48,123 nucleotides of DNA from positions 1 through 48,123 of the forward strand of contig SHNE01000039.1 of NCBI GenBank assembly GCA_004295015.1, in the 5' to 3' direction. The translations under genes and the position numbers were made by a program. This DNA comes from Bacteroidota bacterium. GTDB lineage: Bacteria > Bacteroidota > Bacteroidia > AKYH767-A > 2013-40CM-41-45. Shown piece after piece: positions 16,303-26,339 of the stretch (position 1 is its first letter; every line of letters starts with the position of its first letter). The notes below the pieces were generated by a model. That model saw nothing but the letters and a program-made list of their open reading frames with translations, ran no database searches and was not told the origin of the DNA.

Positions 16303-19300
16303 TTACTGCTTCACCAATCTGTGAACGCTAAATCCATTATTGGTATCCAAATGAATAAAGTACATACCCGGATTGAAATTATCGAGCATATATTCCAATC
16401 GGAATTCGCCAATTGCATTTTTCTTGACATCATATAATACTGTTCTTCCTTTCAGATCCAGTATTCTTACGCTCAGATCCGATGCTTGATTCATATTCAT
16501 ATGGATGCTTACTTTATCACTGGCCGGATTCGGATAAACTTCCAACAGGTCAACAGAGGCAATTTGATTTACCCCGATGCTGAACTGAACGCTGATAGTA
16601 TCTGAATTTGAACAGCCATTTGTATCAGTTACTGTTACCATAAAGGTGTCAGTCATTGTTACATCGATTGTTTGTGTAGTTGCAGAATTACTCCATGCAT
16701 AAGATGAGTAACCGGCACCTGCATCCAATGTTACGGTTTGTCCGGTGCTGGCCGAAATATCCGGACCTAAATTTACAGAAGGGAGTTGATTGATAGTGGC
16801 AACAGCGGCAGTGCGGCTTTGTGTAGGGCAGAAGTTTCCGTTTTGCGCATAAAATGTTGTGGTTGCTGTGAGGTTACTTATATTGTATGTATTGCCTGTA
16901 AACAATAAGGTACCACCCGAAGCGGAATCATACCACAATACAGTATTGCTTGCAACGGCACTGATTACAATGGAGCCTGATCCACAACGTGATCCTCCGA
17001 GAACGGAAGGTGCTGCAGGTGGAGCCACGATAGTTTGAGCAACAACAATTGTATCATTTGTATTATCCAAATCAGGACCGAATTCAGTATAAGCCTGAAT
17101 ATTTAGTACACCACCACCCAAGGTAGAGATAGGGCCAAGTGTGCGCGTAATACTTGTACCCGACGCCAATGAGGAATGAATGGTGTCCGTGAAAGTTGCG
17201 CTAACAATACCGCTCAGGTTGACGTGAAGAATTATTCCGCTTGCAGCATTTGCACCATAGTTTCTTACAGAAATTGAAACGTCGGCTGTTGCATTTTCAC
17301 AATCTCCATTTGATGGACTAAGAATTGAAACGATACCGACATCTGTCGGTAAAATGATGGTAAGACAAATTGTATCTGAATTTTCGCAACCAATACTATT
17401 GCTCACAACAACGGAATAACAGTTTGTTGCGTTTGCAGTAATTGCTCTGGTTGTTTCTCCGCCCGGGCTCCATAGGTAACTAGAGAAACCTGGACCTGCA
17501 TCAAAAACAACACTGTTACCGGAACCTACGGATGTGTCGTTTCCTAAACTCACTGAAGGCAAAGGCAAAACTGTTGCGATGACTTCAACACGATCGCTTG
17601 GGCACATATTTTGTGAAGCTACATAGAAGCTTGTCGTAGCATTCAATACGGGAGTTGTAAATGTTGATCCGGTGTCAAGTGGAGACCCGCCTGTCGCTGC
17701 AGAATACCAGATAACAGTATCAACGGATACAGCACTCATCATAACCATTCCGGGACCACATGTGCTGTCGGCAGTTGCAGTTGGTGCAGCCGGTATAGCA
17801 AAAATTGTTCTTGAGGAGCTTAAGGTGTCATTGCTGTTATCAGAATCGAGGACAAGTGCAGTGTAAGCCTTTAAATTATAGGTTCCACCTGCTGACGTGT
17901 TAATAGTGGTGCTGAAGGTGAGCGTATCGGCTGATCCGCTGCTTAATGAACCGCTGAATGTTTCATTTAGAGTTGTTGTAAGGGAACCGCTAATTGCACA
18001 GGAAACTGTAAATCCTGTCTCGGTAGCCCCGCCAAAATTTGAAACAATTACTTTTACTTCTGTTGTGCCACTTCCACAACTGTTGTTTACAGGAGATAAA
18101 ATTGCGATAACTCCCAAGTCACGACTTACACCTGAAAATTCATCAGCACCGATATCCGGTGTTGATACACTACGAATTGTTCCATCAATATCATCACCAA
18201 CATTGGCGAGTGGAGTTCCTTTATTATCCATTGCGGTGGCTGTGGCATGAAGGTCGCTAACTGAAATAAAGCCGGGATCAACACTTACTGAATTTGTATC
18301 ACTTTGTGTTGCTGTGATCCATGCTGCAAGTGATGTTCTGTTAACACCAGAAGAACGTCCGATATTTGTACCTGAAAAATGAAGGTTATTATAATTTGAA
18401 CTGACAATGCCTGTGTCAGCAGGAGCACCAACTACATAGCAATAGCCCCCTCCGGTATTTACCAGATTGTTATTCCTGACAATATTACCCACACCACTAC
18501 CATGGAAAGAAAGAGCAGAGCTTGAGGTGTTAGAACCGGTCATGTTCACGCTATTGTATACAATATCCTGATATCCGCCATTGATAATTGAAATCCCTGC
18601 AGTGTCGGTACATTGAACAAAATTATTGGAAATGATACCCGGAACTGTATTAAAGCCGCTGCAATCTTCAAGGTATATACCTGTTCCTACAATGCCTGAA
18701 ATTTTATTTTTGCTTACAACCTGACTTTGCTGACTTATCGTTAAATGAATAGCAGCATAACCACTAAAAGCGGAGGTGCTTGTGATTGTGTTTCCTCTGA
18801 TGATTGCATTGGCCTGATTTGTAAGCTGTATAGCTTTGCCATATTGATTTCTGAATATGTTTGAAGTGATAGTGGCAGAACTTTCAAGAGAAACCGGACT
18901 TGTTCCATTCATATAAATTCCAAGAGATCCATTTTCAAACACTGAATTGGTAAATGTGTTCATTGAATCATTCGTTGCACTTGAACTTGTAGAATAAACC
19001 AAGGCCGAAAGGCTGTTGCTCTGAGTGTTCACTGCACCAATCAAGCGACAGTTTGAAACTGTATTATATGTGGCGGTTCCTGTGTATTCCAGAATTCTTG
19101 CATAAGGTTCAATTCCGGAACGGATCATGCTTATCTTGTTAAGGGTTACGTAATCTGCTCCGTTAAGCTTGATAAGAAAGTTTGTAGTGGTAAATCCGGG
19201 TGCAGAAGGAAATATCAGACTTACTGATGTACTGTCGCCATTTTCCGATTGAAAAGTCACGGTGTTTGTGGCGCTTGCTCCCGGAATAGCATTAATTGTG

Positions 19301-19842
19301 CTTTGCATAGTATCGACCATTGGACGAATATTGAAAACAACAGGTCCGCAAACTCCCTGGCCATTCAATGCAGCAACAGCGTCATTAAATCGGGCGAAAT
19401 CAGGGCTGGCTCCACCAATAGTATAAGTTCCACTCAAAGAAGTACTGAATACAGAACTTGTGAGCGTATCATTTGCATTATTTGCATCAGCGCCACCATT
19501 CGGGGCTGAGCTGAAAACTTTAAAAGTGTAGGTGTTTGCAGAGCTGAAATTGAAAGTTCCTAAGGTAACTGTATCAGTGTTGCCTGCAGCGAGAGAACCG
19601 GAGTAATTGACAGTTCCTTGCGAAACACCATTCACTTGCCAGTCGATCGTAGCTGTTGTTACAGTAACAGAACCGAAGTTACTTAATTCTGCCCTGACAG
19701 TTTGCGTGCCTGCGCAGATTGGATTAACCGGCTCAATGACAGCATTGATACCAATATCAGTTTGGGCAGAAACATTCATACTTGCAAGCGCAATTGCCGA
19801 CTGTATGACGATGGCTGCGAGAGGGGTAAAAAATTTTCTCAT
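16303..19842 (-). CDS. Large secreted modular protein with beta-helix and T9SS sorting domain
   Basis: A 1179-residue exported protein. A signal peptide (1 to about 26, ending NVSAQ) is followed by a CARDB-like domain from ~29, a parallel beta-helix region (about 140-560) with repeated Asn-rich turns, a second CARDB-like unit from Asp575 (DLGVIAILSP), an Ig-like pair, a third CARDB-like unit from Asp834 (DVGIVSILSP), a second Ig-like pair, and a T9SS type A sorting domain over the last ~88 residues (EVYPNPASDKVSI). The second and third blocks are clear duplicates of one another. It should be an outer-surface or released protein, perhaps an adhesin or carbohydrate-binding protein; no catalytic site is recognised. 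It converges on pdhC across a shared terminator. Confidence 0.88.
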   Translation of the reverse strand: MRKFFTPLAAIVIQSAIALASMNVSAQTDIGINAVIEPVNPICAGTQTVRAELSNFGSVTVTTATIDWQVNGVSQGTVNYSGSLAAGNTDTVTLGTFNFSSANTYTFKVFSSAPNGGADANNANDTLTSSVFSTSLSGTYTIGGASPDFARFNDAVAALNGQGVCGPVVFNIRPMVDTMQSTINAIPGASATNTVTFQSENGDSTSVSLIFPSAPGFTTTNFLIKLNGADYVTLNKISMIRSGIEPYARILEYTGTATYNTVSNCRLIGAVNTQSNSLSALVYSTSSSATNDSMNTFTNSVFENGSLGIYMNGTSPVSLESSATITSNIFRNQYGKAIQLTNQANAIIRGNTITSTSAFSGYAAIHLTISQQSQVVSKNKISGIVGTGIYLEDCSGFNTVPGIISNNFVQCTDTAGISIINGGYQDIVYNSVNMTGSNTSSSALSFHGSGVGNIVRNNNLVNTGGGYCYVVGAPADTGIVSSNYNNLHFSGTNIGRSSGVNRTSLAAWITATQSDTNSVSVDPGFISVSDLHATATAMDNKGTPLANVGDDIDGTIRSVSTPDIGADEFSGVSRDLGVIAILSPVNNSCGSGTTEVKVIVSNFGGATETGFTVSCAISGSLTTTLNETFSGSLSSGSADTLTFSTTINTSAGGTYNLKAYTALVLDSDNSNDTLSSSRTIFAIPAAPTATADSTCGPGMVMMSAVSVDTVIWYSAATGGSPLDTGSTFTTPVLNATTSFYVASQNMCPSDRVEVIATVLPLPSVSLGNDTSVGSGNSVVFDAGPGFSSYLWSPGGETTRAITANATNCYSVVVSNSIGCENSDTICLTIILPTDVGIVSILSPSNGDCENATADVSISVRNYGANAASGIILHVNLSGIVSATFTDTIHSSLASGTSITRTLGPISTLGGGVLNIQAYTEFGPDLDNTNDTIVVAQTIVAPPAAPSVLGGSRCGSGSIVISAVASNTVLWYDSASGGTLLFTGNTYNISNLTATTTFYAQNGNFCPTQSRTAAVATINQLPSVNLGPDISASTGQTVTLDAGAGYSSYAWSNSATTQTIDVTMTDTFMVTVTDTNGCSNSDTISVQFSIGVNQIASVDLLEVYPNPASDKVSIHMNMNQASDLSVRILDLKGRTVLYDVKKNAIGEFRLEYMLDNFNPGMYFIHLDTNNGFSVHRLVKQ

Positions 19843-19986
19843 AAGTTTAGTTTATTTGTATGTAGAGGATTTATTTTTCTTCCCGTAAATTTACAAAAGC
19901 CTCCAAATCGTACAGGTGAAAATCTCTAAACTTATCAGAGGAGAAATGTTGAAAAAAAACTGATCGTAAAAGAATTATAAAATTTT

Positions 19987-20760
19987 TCAAAAGCCTTTGT
20001 CAGCCTGCTTTTCATCGGCATCAGGCTTAAAAATATAGCGGATTTGCACAGGTGTTGAGTCAGGTTTTTGTTCATTTGATGATTCTGCCGATGAAGAAAT
20101 CATGTCAGATTCATCTTGGATTTCCGGATGAAGTAATTCATATTCCTCATCGATTTCCCATTGTGCTTTCGGCTTTTGCGGTCCGTCTTTCCTATAGTAT
20201 ACCGCGCAGATAAATCCGGCCAATGCGCCAAACAAATGCGACTCCCAGGAAACACTTTGGTCAACCGGAAGTATTCCCCAGACCAGACTTCCATATAAAA
20301 ATGTTACCAGCAGTGAGATTGCAATGAGTCTTGTGTCTTTACGCATCAGTCCACTGAAGAAAAGAAAAACTACGAAACCATAAAGTAAGCCACTTGCTCC
20401 AATGTGAGATGAATCTCTCCCGGAAAGCCATACCCATATTCCTCCAAATAGCCACACCATGATTGTGACTCTCAGTGCCAATGTGGGATAGAAATATATC
20501 AGCCCCGCACCAACAATAAGCAAAGGCAGTGTATTCGATAGTAAATGATCAATTCCGGCATGCAGAAATGGCGCTGTGAATATGCCTGTCAGACCATCCA
20601 ATTTCCTCGGGATAATTCCCATAGACCAGATTCTCGAACCACTGAATTCTTGTGCTAACTCAATGATCCATAGCAGGAGGAGAAATATGCCGGGTAAGAG
20701 CAGGCTTCGAAAAAAGATCTGCTTTCCTGATCGTTCTGATTTTAATAAACCATCTTGCAT
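19987..20760 (-). CDS. Rhomboid-family intramembrane serine protease
   Basis: A polytopic membrane protease of 257 residues with about six hydrophobic segments between residues 18 and 190. The catalytic dyad is visible: Ser123 in HIGASGLLYG and His175 in SWESHLFGALAG; the HxxxN element (His72, Asn76 in HLLSN) on an early helix is also present. The C-terminal ~65 residues are hydrophilic and acidic, probably cytosolic. It stands alone, divergent from recG. The natural substrate cannot be inferred. Confidence 0.92.
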   Translation of the reverse strand: MQDGLLKSERSGKQIFFRSLLLPGIFLLLLWIIELAQEFSGSRIWSMGIIPRKLDGLTGIFTAPFLHAGIDHLLSNTLPLLIVGAGLIYFYPTLALRVTIMVWLFGGIWVWLSGRDSSHIGASGLLYGFVVFLFFSGLMRKDTRLIAISLLVTFLYGSLVWGILPVDQSVSWESHLFGALAGFICAVYYRKDGPQKPKAQWEIDEEYELLHPEIQDESDMISSSAESSNEQKPDSTPVQIRYIFKPDADEKQADKGF

Positions 20761-20975
20761 GTTTGATACGAATAATGCTTTTCCGGAAGCAGAGTGAATG
20801 ATGGCTCCAACTATTCAAGTTTCCTGCCATTTTCTGTTTTCTGCCATTCGGTCTGATATTCAATGCCAGGAAGCCTGGATCATGCTATAAAAGCTTGTTT
20901 AGGAGCATTGGTATTCAATACGAAAGATACGTTTATTCTTCGCTTTTGTTAGGCAAGGATTCTCCCGGCAAAGTG

Positions 20976-20983
20976 TATTTTTG
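20976..20983 (+). promoter_or_regulatory. -7-like box upstream of recG
   Basis: TATTTTTG matches TAnnTTTG and ends 10 bases before the chosen recG ATG. A TTTG lies 27 bases further upstream, longer than usual spacing. The position of the box inside the TTG-initiated longer frame argues for the downstream ATG start of recG. Confidence 0.4.
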
Positions 20984-20993
20984 CCTGATCGGT

Positions 20994-23099
20994 ATGAAAA
21001 ATGAATTTTTCCAGACAAAGATTGAGTTCCTTAAAGGAGTAGGTCCACAAAGAGCCGAAATCTTAAAGAAAGAATTAGGGATTTTTACCTATGAAGATCT
21101 TATCTACCACTTTCCTTACAGATACGTTGACAGAACCAAGTTCTACAAATGTCGTGAGGCTTCCGCTGAGATGCCTTTTATTCAGGTCAGGGGTCAGCTG
21201 AAATCATTAATAACAAAGGGAGAAAAGCATAAAAAGTATCTGGTAGGTCGATTTGCCGATGAAACCGGTGCTATCGAATTAAAGTGGTTCAAAGGCTTAC
21301 GCTTTTTGAGTACATCTCTCAAACTGAATACAGAGTATATTTTATTCGGGAAACCGAATGAATTCAATGGTGCTATTAACATCATTCATCCGGAATTAGA
21401 GTTGGTTTCTGAGCAAAACACCACGCTAGCAACTTCCTTGCAGCCTTTGTATAATACATCTGAAAAGATGAAAGGAAGAGGGCTCGATAGCAGAAGTTTG
21501 AATCGTTTACTGAAAGCTTTGTTAATTCAATTGCCCGCATCCCTTTCTGAAACACTCCCCAAAGAAATTATACGGGAAAATAAACTGATGGGACTGAGGG
21601 AAGCTTTGACTCAAATTCATTTTCCTGAGTCAATTGAATCGCAGCTTAAAGCCACATTCAGAATAAAGTTCGAGGAATTGTTTTACATTCAGTTAAAACT
21701 TCTTTTTTTAAAACTAATACGTACTGATAAGTACAAAGGAATTCTCTTTGATCACATTGGCGAAAATTTTAATACCTTCTATAACAATCACCTCCCTTTT
21801 CAACTAACAAATGCTCAGAAACGTGTTATACGGGAAATCAGAGAAGATTGTGGTTCAGGAAAACAAATGAATCGACTTCTACAAGGTGATGTTGGCTCGG
21901 GTAAAACACTCGTGGCTTTCATGTGTATGCTCATGGCCGCTGATAATGGTTTTCAAAGTTGCATCATGGCTCCAACAGAAATTTTGGCAAATCAGCATGC
22001 AGAAACAATTTCTAAACTTGTAGAAGGTCTCGGATTAAAGGTTGCTTTGCTAACCGGATCTGTGAAGGGTTCGAAAAGAAAAGTCATCCTCGAAGATTTG
22101 GCGAATCAACAGATCACTATTTTGGTAGGAACTCATGCGCTGATTGAAGATGAGGTTCAATTTAAGAATCTTGGTTTTGTCGTAATTGATGAGCAACATC
22201 GTTTTGGTGTAGAACAAAGAGCTAAGATATGGAAGAAGAACAAGCAAGTTCCCCATGTTCTGGTTATGACAGCCACACCGATACCACGAACACTTGCAAT
22301 GACATTATACGGAGACCTCGATTATTCTGTGATTGATGAAATGCCTCCGGGCAGAAAGCCTGTCCAAACAGTACATCGGAATGATACGAATCGTTTGCAG
22401 GTATGGGGATTTATAAAGGAGCAGATTAAACAAGGCCGGCAAATCTATATCGTTTATCCGCTGATTGAGGAGTCCGAGAAAATGGATTTGAAAAATCTTG
22501 AGGCAGGATACGAAGCTGTCTGTAGAGATTTTCCTGCACCTGAATTCAGAGTGAGCATTGTCCATGGCAGAATGAAAGCAAAGGACAAGGACATGGAAAT
22601 GCAGCGGTTCTTGCGAAAAGAAACTCAGATTATGATTGCAACAACAGTTATCGAGGTAGGGGTAAATGTTCCCAACGCTTCGGTTATGATCATTGAAAAT
22701 GCGGAGCGTTTCGGACTGTCACAACTGCATCAATTGCGAGGTCGGGTAGGCCGGGGTGCCGATCAGAGTTATTGCATATTGATGACCGGAGCTAAAATTG
22801 GCAACGAGGCCAGACAAAGAATTCGAACAATGTGTGATACCAATGACGGATTTGTGATAGCAGAGGCTGACCTCCAACTGCGTGGGCCGGGTGATACCGA
22901 AGGAACACGTCAAAGCGGAATGCTTGATCTGAAGTTAGCCAATATCACAAAAGATCAGCAAATCGTCTTGCTTTCAAGGGATTCAGCTTTGGCATTACTC
23001 AAAATTGATCCAACATTAGATAATCCCGAACATGCAAGCGTAAGGCTTAAACTAAATCATATTCTTCATAAAACAGGGAATTGGAGCAGGATCAGTTAA
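20994..23099 (+). CDS. recG: ATP-dependent DNA helicase RecG
   Basis: Branch-migration helicase that remodels stalled forks and Holliday junctions. From the ATG at 20994 it has 701 residues, the usual RecG length. The N-terminal wedge domain contains the OB fold; the helicase core has Walker A GDVGSGKT (298-305, Lys304), DEQH (399-402), TATPIPRT, and the C-terminal TRG/motif VI region QLRGRVGRGADQSYC. A longer frame from a TTG at 20895 adds 33 residues that lack family character and would include the promoter-like box, so it is rejected. It is followed 126 bases later by pheT. Confidence 0.96.
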   Translation: MKNEFFQTKIEFLKGVGPQRAEILKKELGIFTYEDLIYHFPYRYVDRTKFYKCREASAEMPFIQVRGQLKSLITKGEKHKKYLVGRFADETGAIELKWFKGLRFLSTSLKLNTEYILFGKPNEFNGAINIIHPELELVSEQNTTLATSLQPLYNTSEKMKGRGLDSRSLNRLLKALLIQLPASLSETLPKEIIRENKLMGLREALTQIHFPESIESQLKATFRIKFEELFYIQLKLLFLKLIRTDKYKGILFDHIGENFNTFYNNHLPFQLTNAQKRVIREIREDCGSGKQMNRLLQGDVGSGKTLVAFMCMLMAADNGFQSCIMAPTEILANQHAETISKLVEGLGLKVALLTGSVKGSKRKVILEDLANQQITILVGTHALIEDEVQFKNLGFVVIDEQHRFGVEQRAKIWKKNKQVPHVLVMTATPIPRTLAMTLYGDLDYSVIDEMPPGRKPVQTVHRNDTNRLQVWGFIKEQIKQGRQIYIVYPLIEESEKMDLKNLEAGYEAVCRDFPAPEFRVSIVHGRMKAKDKDMEMQRFLRKETQIMIATTVIEVGVNVPNASVMIIENAERFGLSQLHQLRGRVGRGADQSYCILMTGAKIGNEARQRIRTMCDTNDGFVIAEADLQLRGPGDTEGTRQSGMLDLKLANITKDQQIVLLSRDSALALLKIDPTLDNPEHASVRLKLNHILHKTGNWSRIS

Positions 23100-23148
23100 A
23101 AAATCAAGTCACTTCCTTGTACATTCTTAATTATTGCCATGGGAAATC

Positions 23149-23156
23149 TATATTTG
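23149..23156 (+). promoter_or_regulatory. -7 box of the pheT promoter
   Basis: TATATTTG matches TAnnTTTG and leaves a leader of about 65 bases before pheT, longer than for other genes here. No TTG is found at the ideal -33 distance. The leader holds a possible 8-bp stem, CCTTGATT (23159-23166) with AATCAAGG (23191-23198). Confidence 0.45.
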
Positions 23157-23225
23157 CGCCTTGATTTGTCACATTCGAGATTTCAAATTTAATCAAGGGC
23201 AAATCTTCACCCGAATTAAAAAATT

Positions 23226-25664
23226 ATGAAAATATCATATAATTGGATTAGAAAATTTTTGGATGTTAATCTACCTGCTCAGGAAGTAGCGGATCTGTTA
23301 ACTCACAGTGGATTGGAAGTAGAAGGGATTGAGCTGTTTCAATCCGTACCCGGTGGTCTTGCAGGATTGGTTGTAGCTGAAGTCCTCACTTGTGAAAAGC
23401 ATCCCAATGCTGATAAACTTAGTGTAACAACAGTTAATATCGGGTCAGATAAAATTCTTCAAATCGTGTGTGGAGCATCCAATGTAGCAAAAGGCCAGAA
23501 GGTTGTTGTTGCTACCGTTGGGAGTACTTTATATCCCATAAGCGGAGAACCTTTTGAAATCAAGCAATCCAAAATCAGAGGCGAACTTTCTGAAGGAATG
23601 ATTTGTGCAGAGGACGAGATCGGCTTAGGTACTTCGCATGAAGGTATAATGGTTTTGGATAAGTCTGCAATTATTGGACTCAGTGCTAAAGAGTATTTTA
23701 ATATAGAAGAAGATAGCATTTTTGAAATTGGCTTAACCCCTAATCGTGCCGATGCAGCTTCTCATCTTGGTGTTGCCCGTGACTTGTATGCTGTGCTGAA
23801 AGCAAATGATCATAAGGTTTCAGAAATTTCCATTCCTTCAGTTTCAGATTTTAAAGTTGCTAAAGATAAATCGGATCTTGTGGTTTCTGTAGAGAACCGG
23901 GATGCCTGTCCTCGCTATTCAGGTATTAGCATCAGCGGAGTACGTGTTGAAGCATCTCCTGCATGGTTACAAAACCGTTTAAAGTCAATTGGATTAAGTC
24001 CAATAAATAATATTGTTGACATCACCAATTTTGTACTTCATGAATGTGGACAACCACTTCACGCTTTTGATGTTGCTAAAATAAAAGACAAGAAAATAAT
24101 TGTCCGCACAGCGAAAGTGGATGAGAAATTTATTACGCTTGATAACATTGAACGAAAATTATTTCCGACAGATTTGATGATTTGCGATGCAGAAAATCCT
24201 ATGTGCATTGCCGGAGTCTTTGGTGGACTGAGCAGTGGTATTACTGAAAATACGGAAGCTATATTTTTGGAGAGTGCGTATTTTAATCCGGCCTACATCC
24301 GTAAAACAGGAAAATTACACGGGTTGAAAACAGATGCTTCCTTCAGATTTGAAAGAGGAACAGATCCGGAAATTACTGTCTATGCTTTAAAAAGAGCAAC
24401 GGCTTTAATTCTCGAAATTGCAGGAGGAGAGATCAGTTCAGAAATCATAGACATCTATCCGGAAAAAATTGTACCCGCCGAGTTTGTTTTCGATTTTGAT
24501 TATCTGGATAAATTTTCAGGAGATACACTGGACCGTGACAGAGTTAAATCAATATTAACTTCCCTCGGGATAACAATTCTTGAGGATAGAAAGAACGAAG
24601 TTCTGATAAAGATTCCTACATCGAAAGTGGATGTGTTAAGGCCGGTCGACATAGTGGAAGAGGTTCTCAGAATCCATGGCTATAACAGGATCCCGGAACC
24701 ATCCAGAATGATTTCTTCACTCCCTGCGATTGTTGGATCCGACCCTGAGATTGCACAGAATAAAGTAGCAGATTTTCTTGCTTCCTGTGGCTTTCATGAG
24801 ATACTGACCAACTCGCTTACTAAGGGAAGTTTGGAATCGGAGCAAAGTGATTTAACAACGTCAGTAGTGAGGATTCTTAATCCCCTGAGTCAGGATTTAA
24901 ATGTTTTGCGAAATGAGATGCTTGGTAGTGGCCTTGAAGTGATATCATATAACCGCAACAGAAAGAATTCGGATTTGAAGCTCTTTGAATTCGGCAAAAC
25001 TTATTTGAAAGTAAATGAAAAATACGAGGAGAGTTCGAGATTAGCGATCTATTTGACCGGCCGAAAATTTGATATAAGCTGGAACGGTGATAAGTCACCT
25101 GTTGATTTTTACTTTGCAAAAGCTTTTGTGGAGAATATTCTTCGAAGAATCAAACTTGACCCTTCTTCTTTGATCAGCGAGAAAGTTTCCGACGGGCAAT
25201 TCAGTGCAGGAATTGTCTGGAGAACGAAGGAAAAGGAAATTGCCCGTCTTTGTTCAGTCCGAAGGCCTATCCTCAAAGATTTTGATATAGCTAATGAAGT
25301 TTTTTATGCAGACATTAATTGGGATGTAGTTCTTAAGAATGCAAAAAAGACAGCCACTCAGGTTTCGGAAGTTTCTAAGTTCCCTTCCGTCCGTCGCGAC
25401 TTATCGATGATGATCGATAGTCGGGTTAATTTCTCTCAGATAGAAAGTGTAGCGTATAAGACAGAAAGAAAATTACTGAAGGCTATAAATTTATTTGATG
25501 TATACCAGGGCGATAAAATTGAGCAAGGTAAAAAGTCCTATGCTGTTGCTTTTATTTTGTTGGATGAATACCAAACTCTCACGGATAAAAACATTGATAA
25601 AACAATGGAAAGACTTATGGCTGCATTGGAAAAGGAAGTAGGAGCGGTAATTCGTAAAGCTTGA
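23226..25664 (+). CDS. pheT: Phenylalanine-tRNA ligase beta subunit
   Basis: Beta subunit of the alpha2-beta2 phenylalanyl-tRNA synthetase; it binds tRNA-Phe and edits misacylated Tyr-tRNA. The 812 residues fit the bacterial long form. Domains by eye: the OB-fold tRNA-binding domain (about 40-150, VVAEVLTCEKHPNADKLSV), the B3/B4 editing domain (about 210-395, with GCxxPLHAFD-like CGQPLHAFD), B5 (about 405-475), the catalytic-like core, and the FDX-ACB anticodon-binding domain (about 715-810, FPSVRRDLSMMID). The pheS gene is not adjacent, as is usual in this phylum. The gene converges on yajQ. Confidence 0.97.
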   Translation: MKISYNWIRKFLDVNLPAQEVADLLTHSGLEVEGIELFQSVPGGLAGLVVAEVLTCEKHPNADKLSVTTVNIGSDKILQIVCGASNVAKGQKVVVATVGSTLYPISGEPFEIKQSKIRGELSEGMICAEDEIGLGTSHEGIMVLDKSAIIGLSAKEYFNIEEDSIFEIGLTPNRADAASHLGVARDLYAVLKANDHKVSEISIPSVSDFKVAKDKSDLVVSVENRDACPRYSGISISGVRVEASPAWLQNRLKSIGLSPINNIVDITNFVLHECGQPLHAFDVAKIKDKKIIVRTAKVDEKFITLDNIERKLFPTDLMICDAENPMCIAGVFGGLSSGITENTEAIFLESAYFNPAYIRKTGKLHGLKTDASFRFERGTDPEITVYALKRATALILEIAGGEISSEIIDIYPEKIVPAEFVFDFDYLDKFSGDTLDRDRVKSILTSLGITILEDRKNEVLIKIPTSKVDVLRPVDIVEEVLRIHGYNRIPEPSRMISSLPAIVGSDPEIAQNKVADFLASCGFHEILTNSLTKGSLESEQSDLTTSVVRILNPLSQDLNVLRNEMLGSGLEVISYNRNRKNSDLKLFEFGKTYLKVNEKYEESSRLAIYLTGRKFDISWNGDKSPVDFYFAKAFVENILRRIKLDPSSLISEKVSDGQFSAGIVWRTKEKEIARLCSVRRPILKDFDIANEVFYADINWDVVLKNAKKTATQVSEVSKFPSVRRDLSMMIDSRVNFSQIESVAYKTERKLLKAINLFDVYQGDKIEQGKKSYAVAFILLDEYQTLTDKNIDKTMERLMAALEKEVGAVIRKA

Positions 25665-25683
25665 TAAATTCAGTCAAAAAAAA

Positions 25684-26175
25684 TCAACTTCGGAAATTGT
25701 CGTATTGAAGTGGGATACCAATATTTGAGGCATCCAATAAAGACATCACCTTTTGAAGATCATCGATCTTTTTTCCGGTAACTCTCACCTGTTGATCCAT
25801 GATGGAAGTTTGAACTTTCATGCCGCTGTCCTTAATAATTTTCACAATTTTCTTGCCGGTCTCTTTGTCAACCCCTTCTTTTAACTTGATATCTTTCTTT
25901 ACCATATTTCCCGAAGCATAAAGTTCTTTTCCGAAATCAAGACATGTGCTATCTAATCCTTGTTTGACCATGCGGCCGATAATAATCCCTTCAATAGTTT
26001 TTAGGCGCATATCGTTTTCTGTCAACACATGAATTTCAAGTGTCTTCTTATCTAATTCCACAGTAGTTTTCGAATTGTTAAAATCATAGCGAGTCGAAAT
26101 TTCTTTCGAAGCAGAATTAATGGAATTGTCCAGTTTCTGAATATCTATTTTACTTACTATGTCGAATGAAGGCAT
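25684..26175 (-). CDS. yajQ: YajQ/UPF0234-family nucleotide-binding protein
   Basis: A 163-residue member of the YajQ family, small cytosolic proteins reported to bind nucleotides including cyclic di-GMP. The start is set at 26175, where MPSFDIVSK matches the invariant N-terminus of the family; a longer in-frame ORF to 26361 adds 62 residues with no YajQ character. Conserved features include STRYDFNNS, the paired ferredoxin-like halves, and the end VMSLLDASNIGIPLQYDNFR. A -7-like TACCTTCG is found on the minus strand at 26236-26243. Confidence 0.93.
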   Translation of the reverse strand: MPSFDIVSKIDIQKLDNSINSASKEISTRYDFNNSKTTVELDKKTLEIHVLTENDMRLKTIEGIIIGRMVKQGLDSTCLDFGKELYASGNMVKKDIKLKEGVDKETGKKIVKIIKDSGMKVQTSIMDQQVRVTGKKIDDLQKVMSLLDASNIGIPLQYDNFRS

Positions 26176-26339
26176 ATTGTTCCGGTGCTTGGTTTTCCGA
26201 CAGAAGTGTTTTGTCCTTCCGCTTGTTTCTTTGCACGAAGGTACTAAATCGTGAGTTTTCCATGACAATTTCTGATAAATTCCTTTGTACAATGATATAT
26301 CGCATTCTATTTCGTTTTGAAATGCTTTATCTTTAGCAC

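Noticed and set aside
17897..18250. Antisense frame of 117 codons inside the large T9SS gene
   Set aside because: Shadow of the Ser/Thr/Gly-rich coding strand; no start signals or family resemblance.
20895..20993. N-terminal extension of recG from a TTG
   Set aside because: The added 33 residues lack RecG character and contain the -7-like box; the ATG at 20994 gives the family length.
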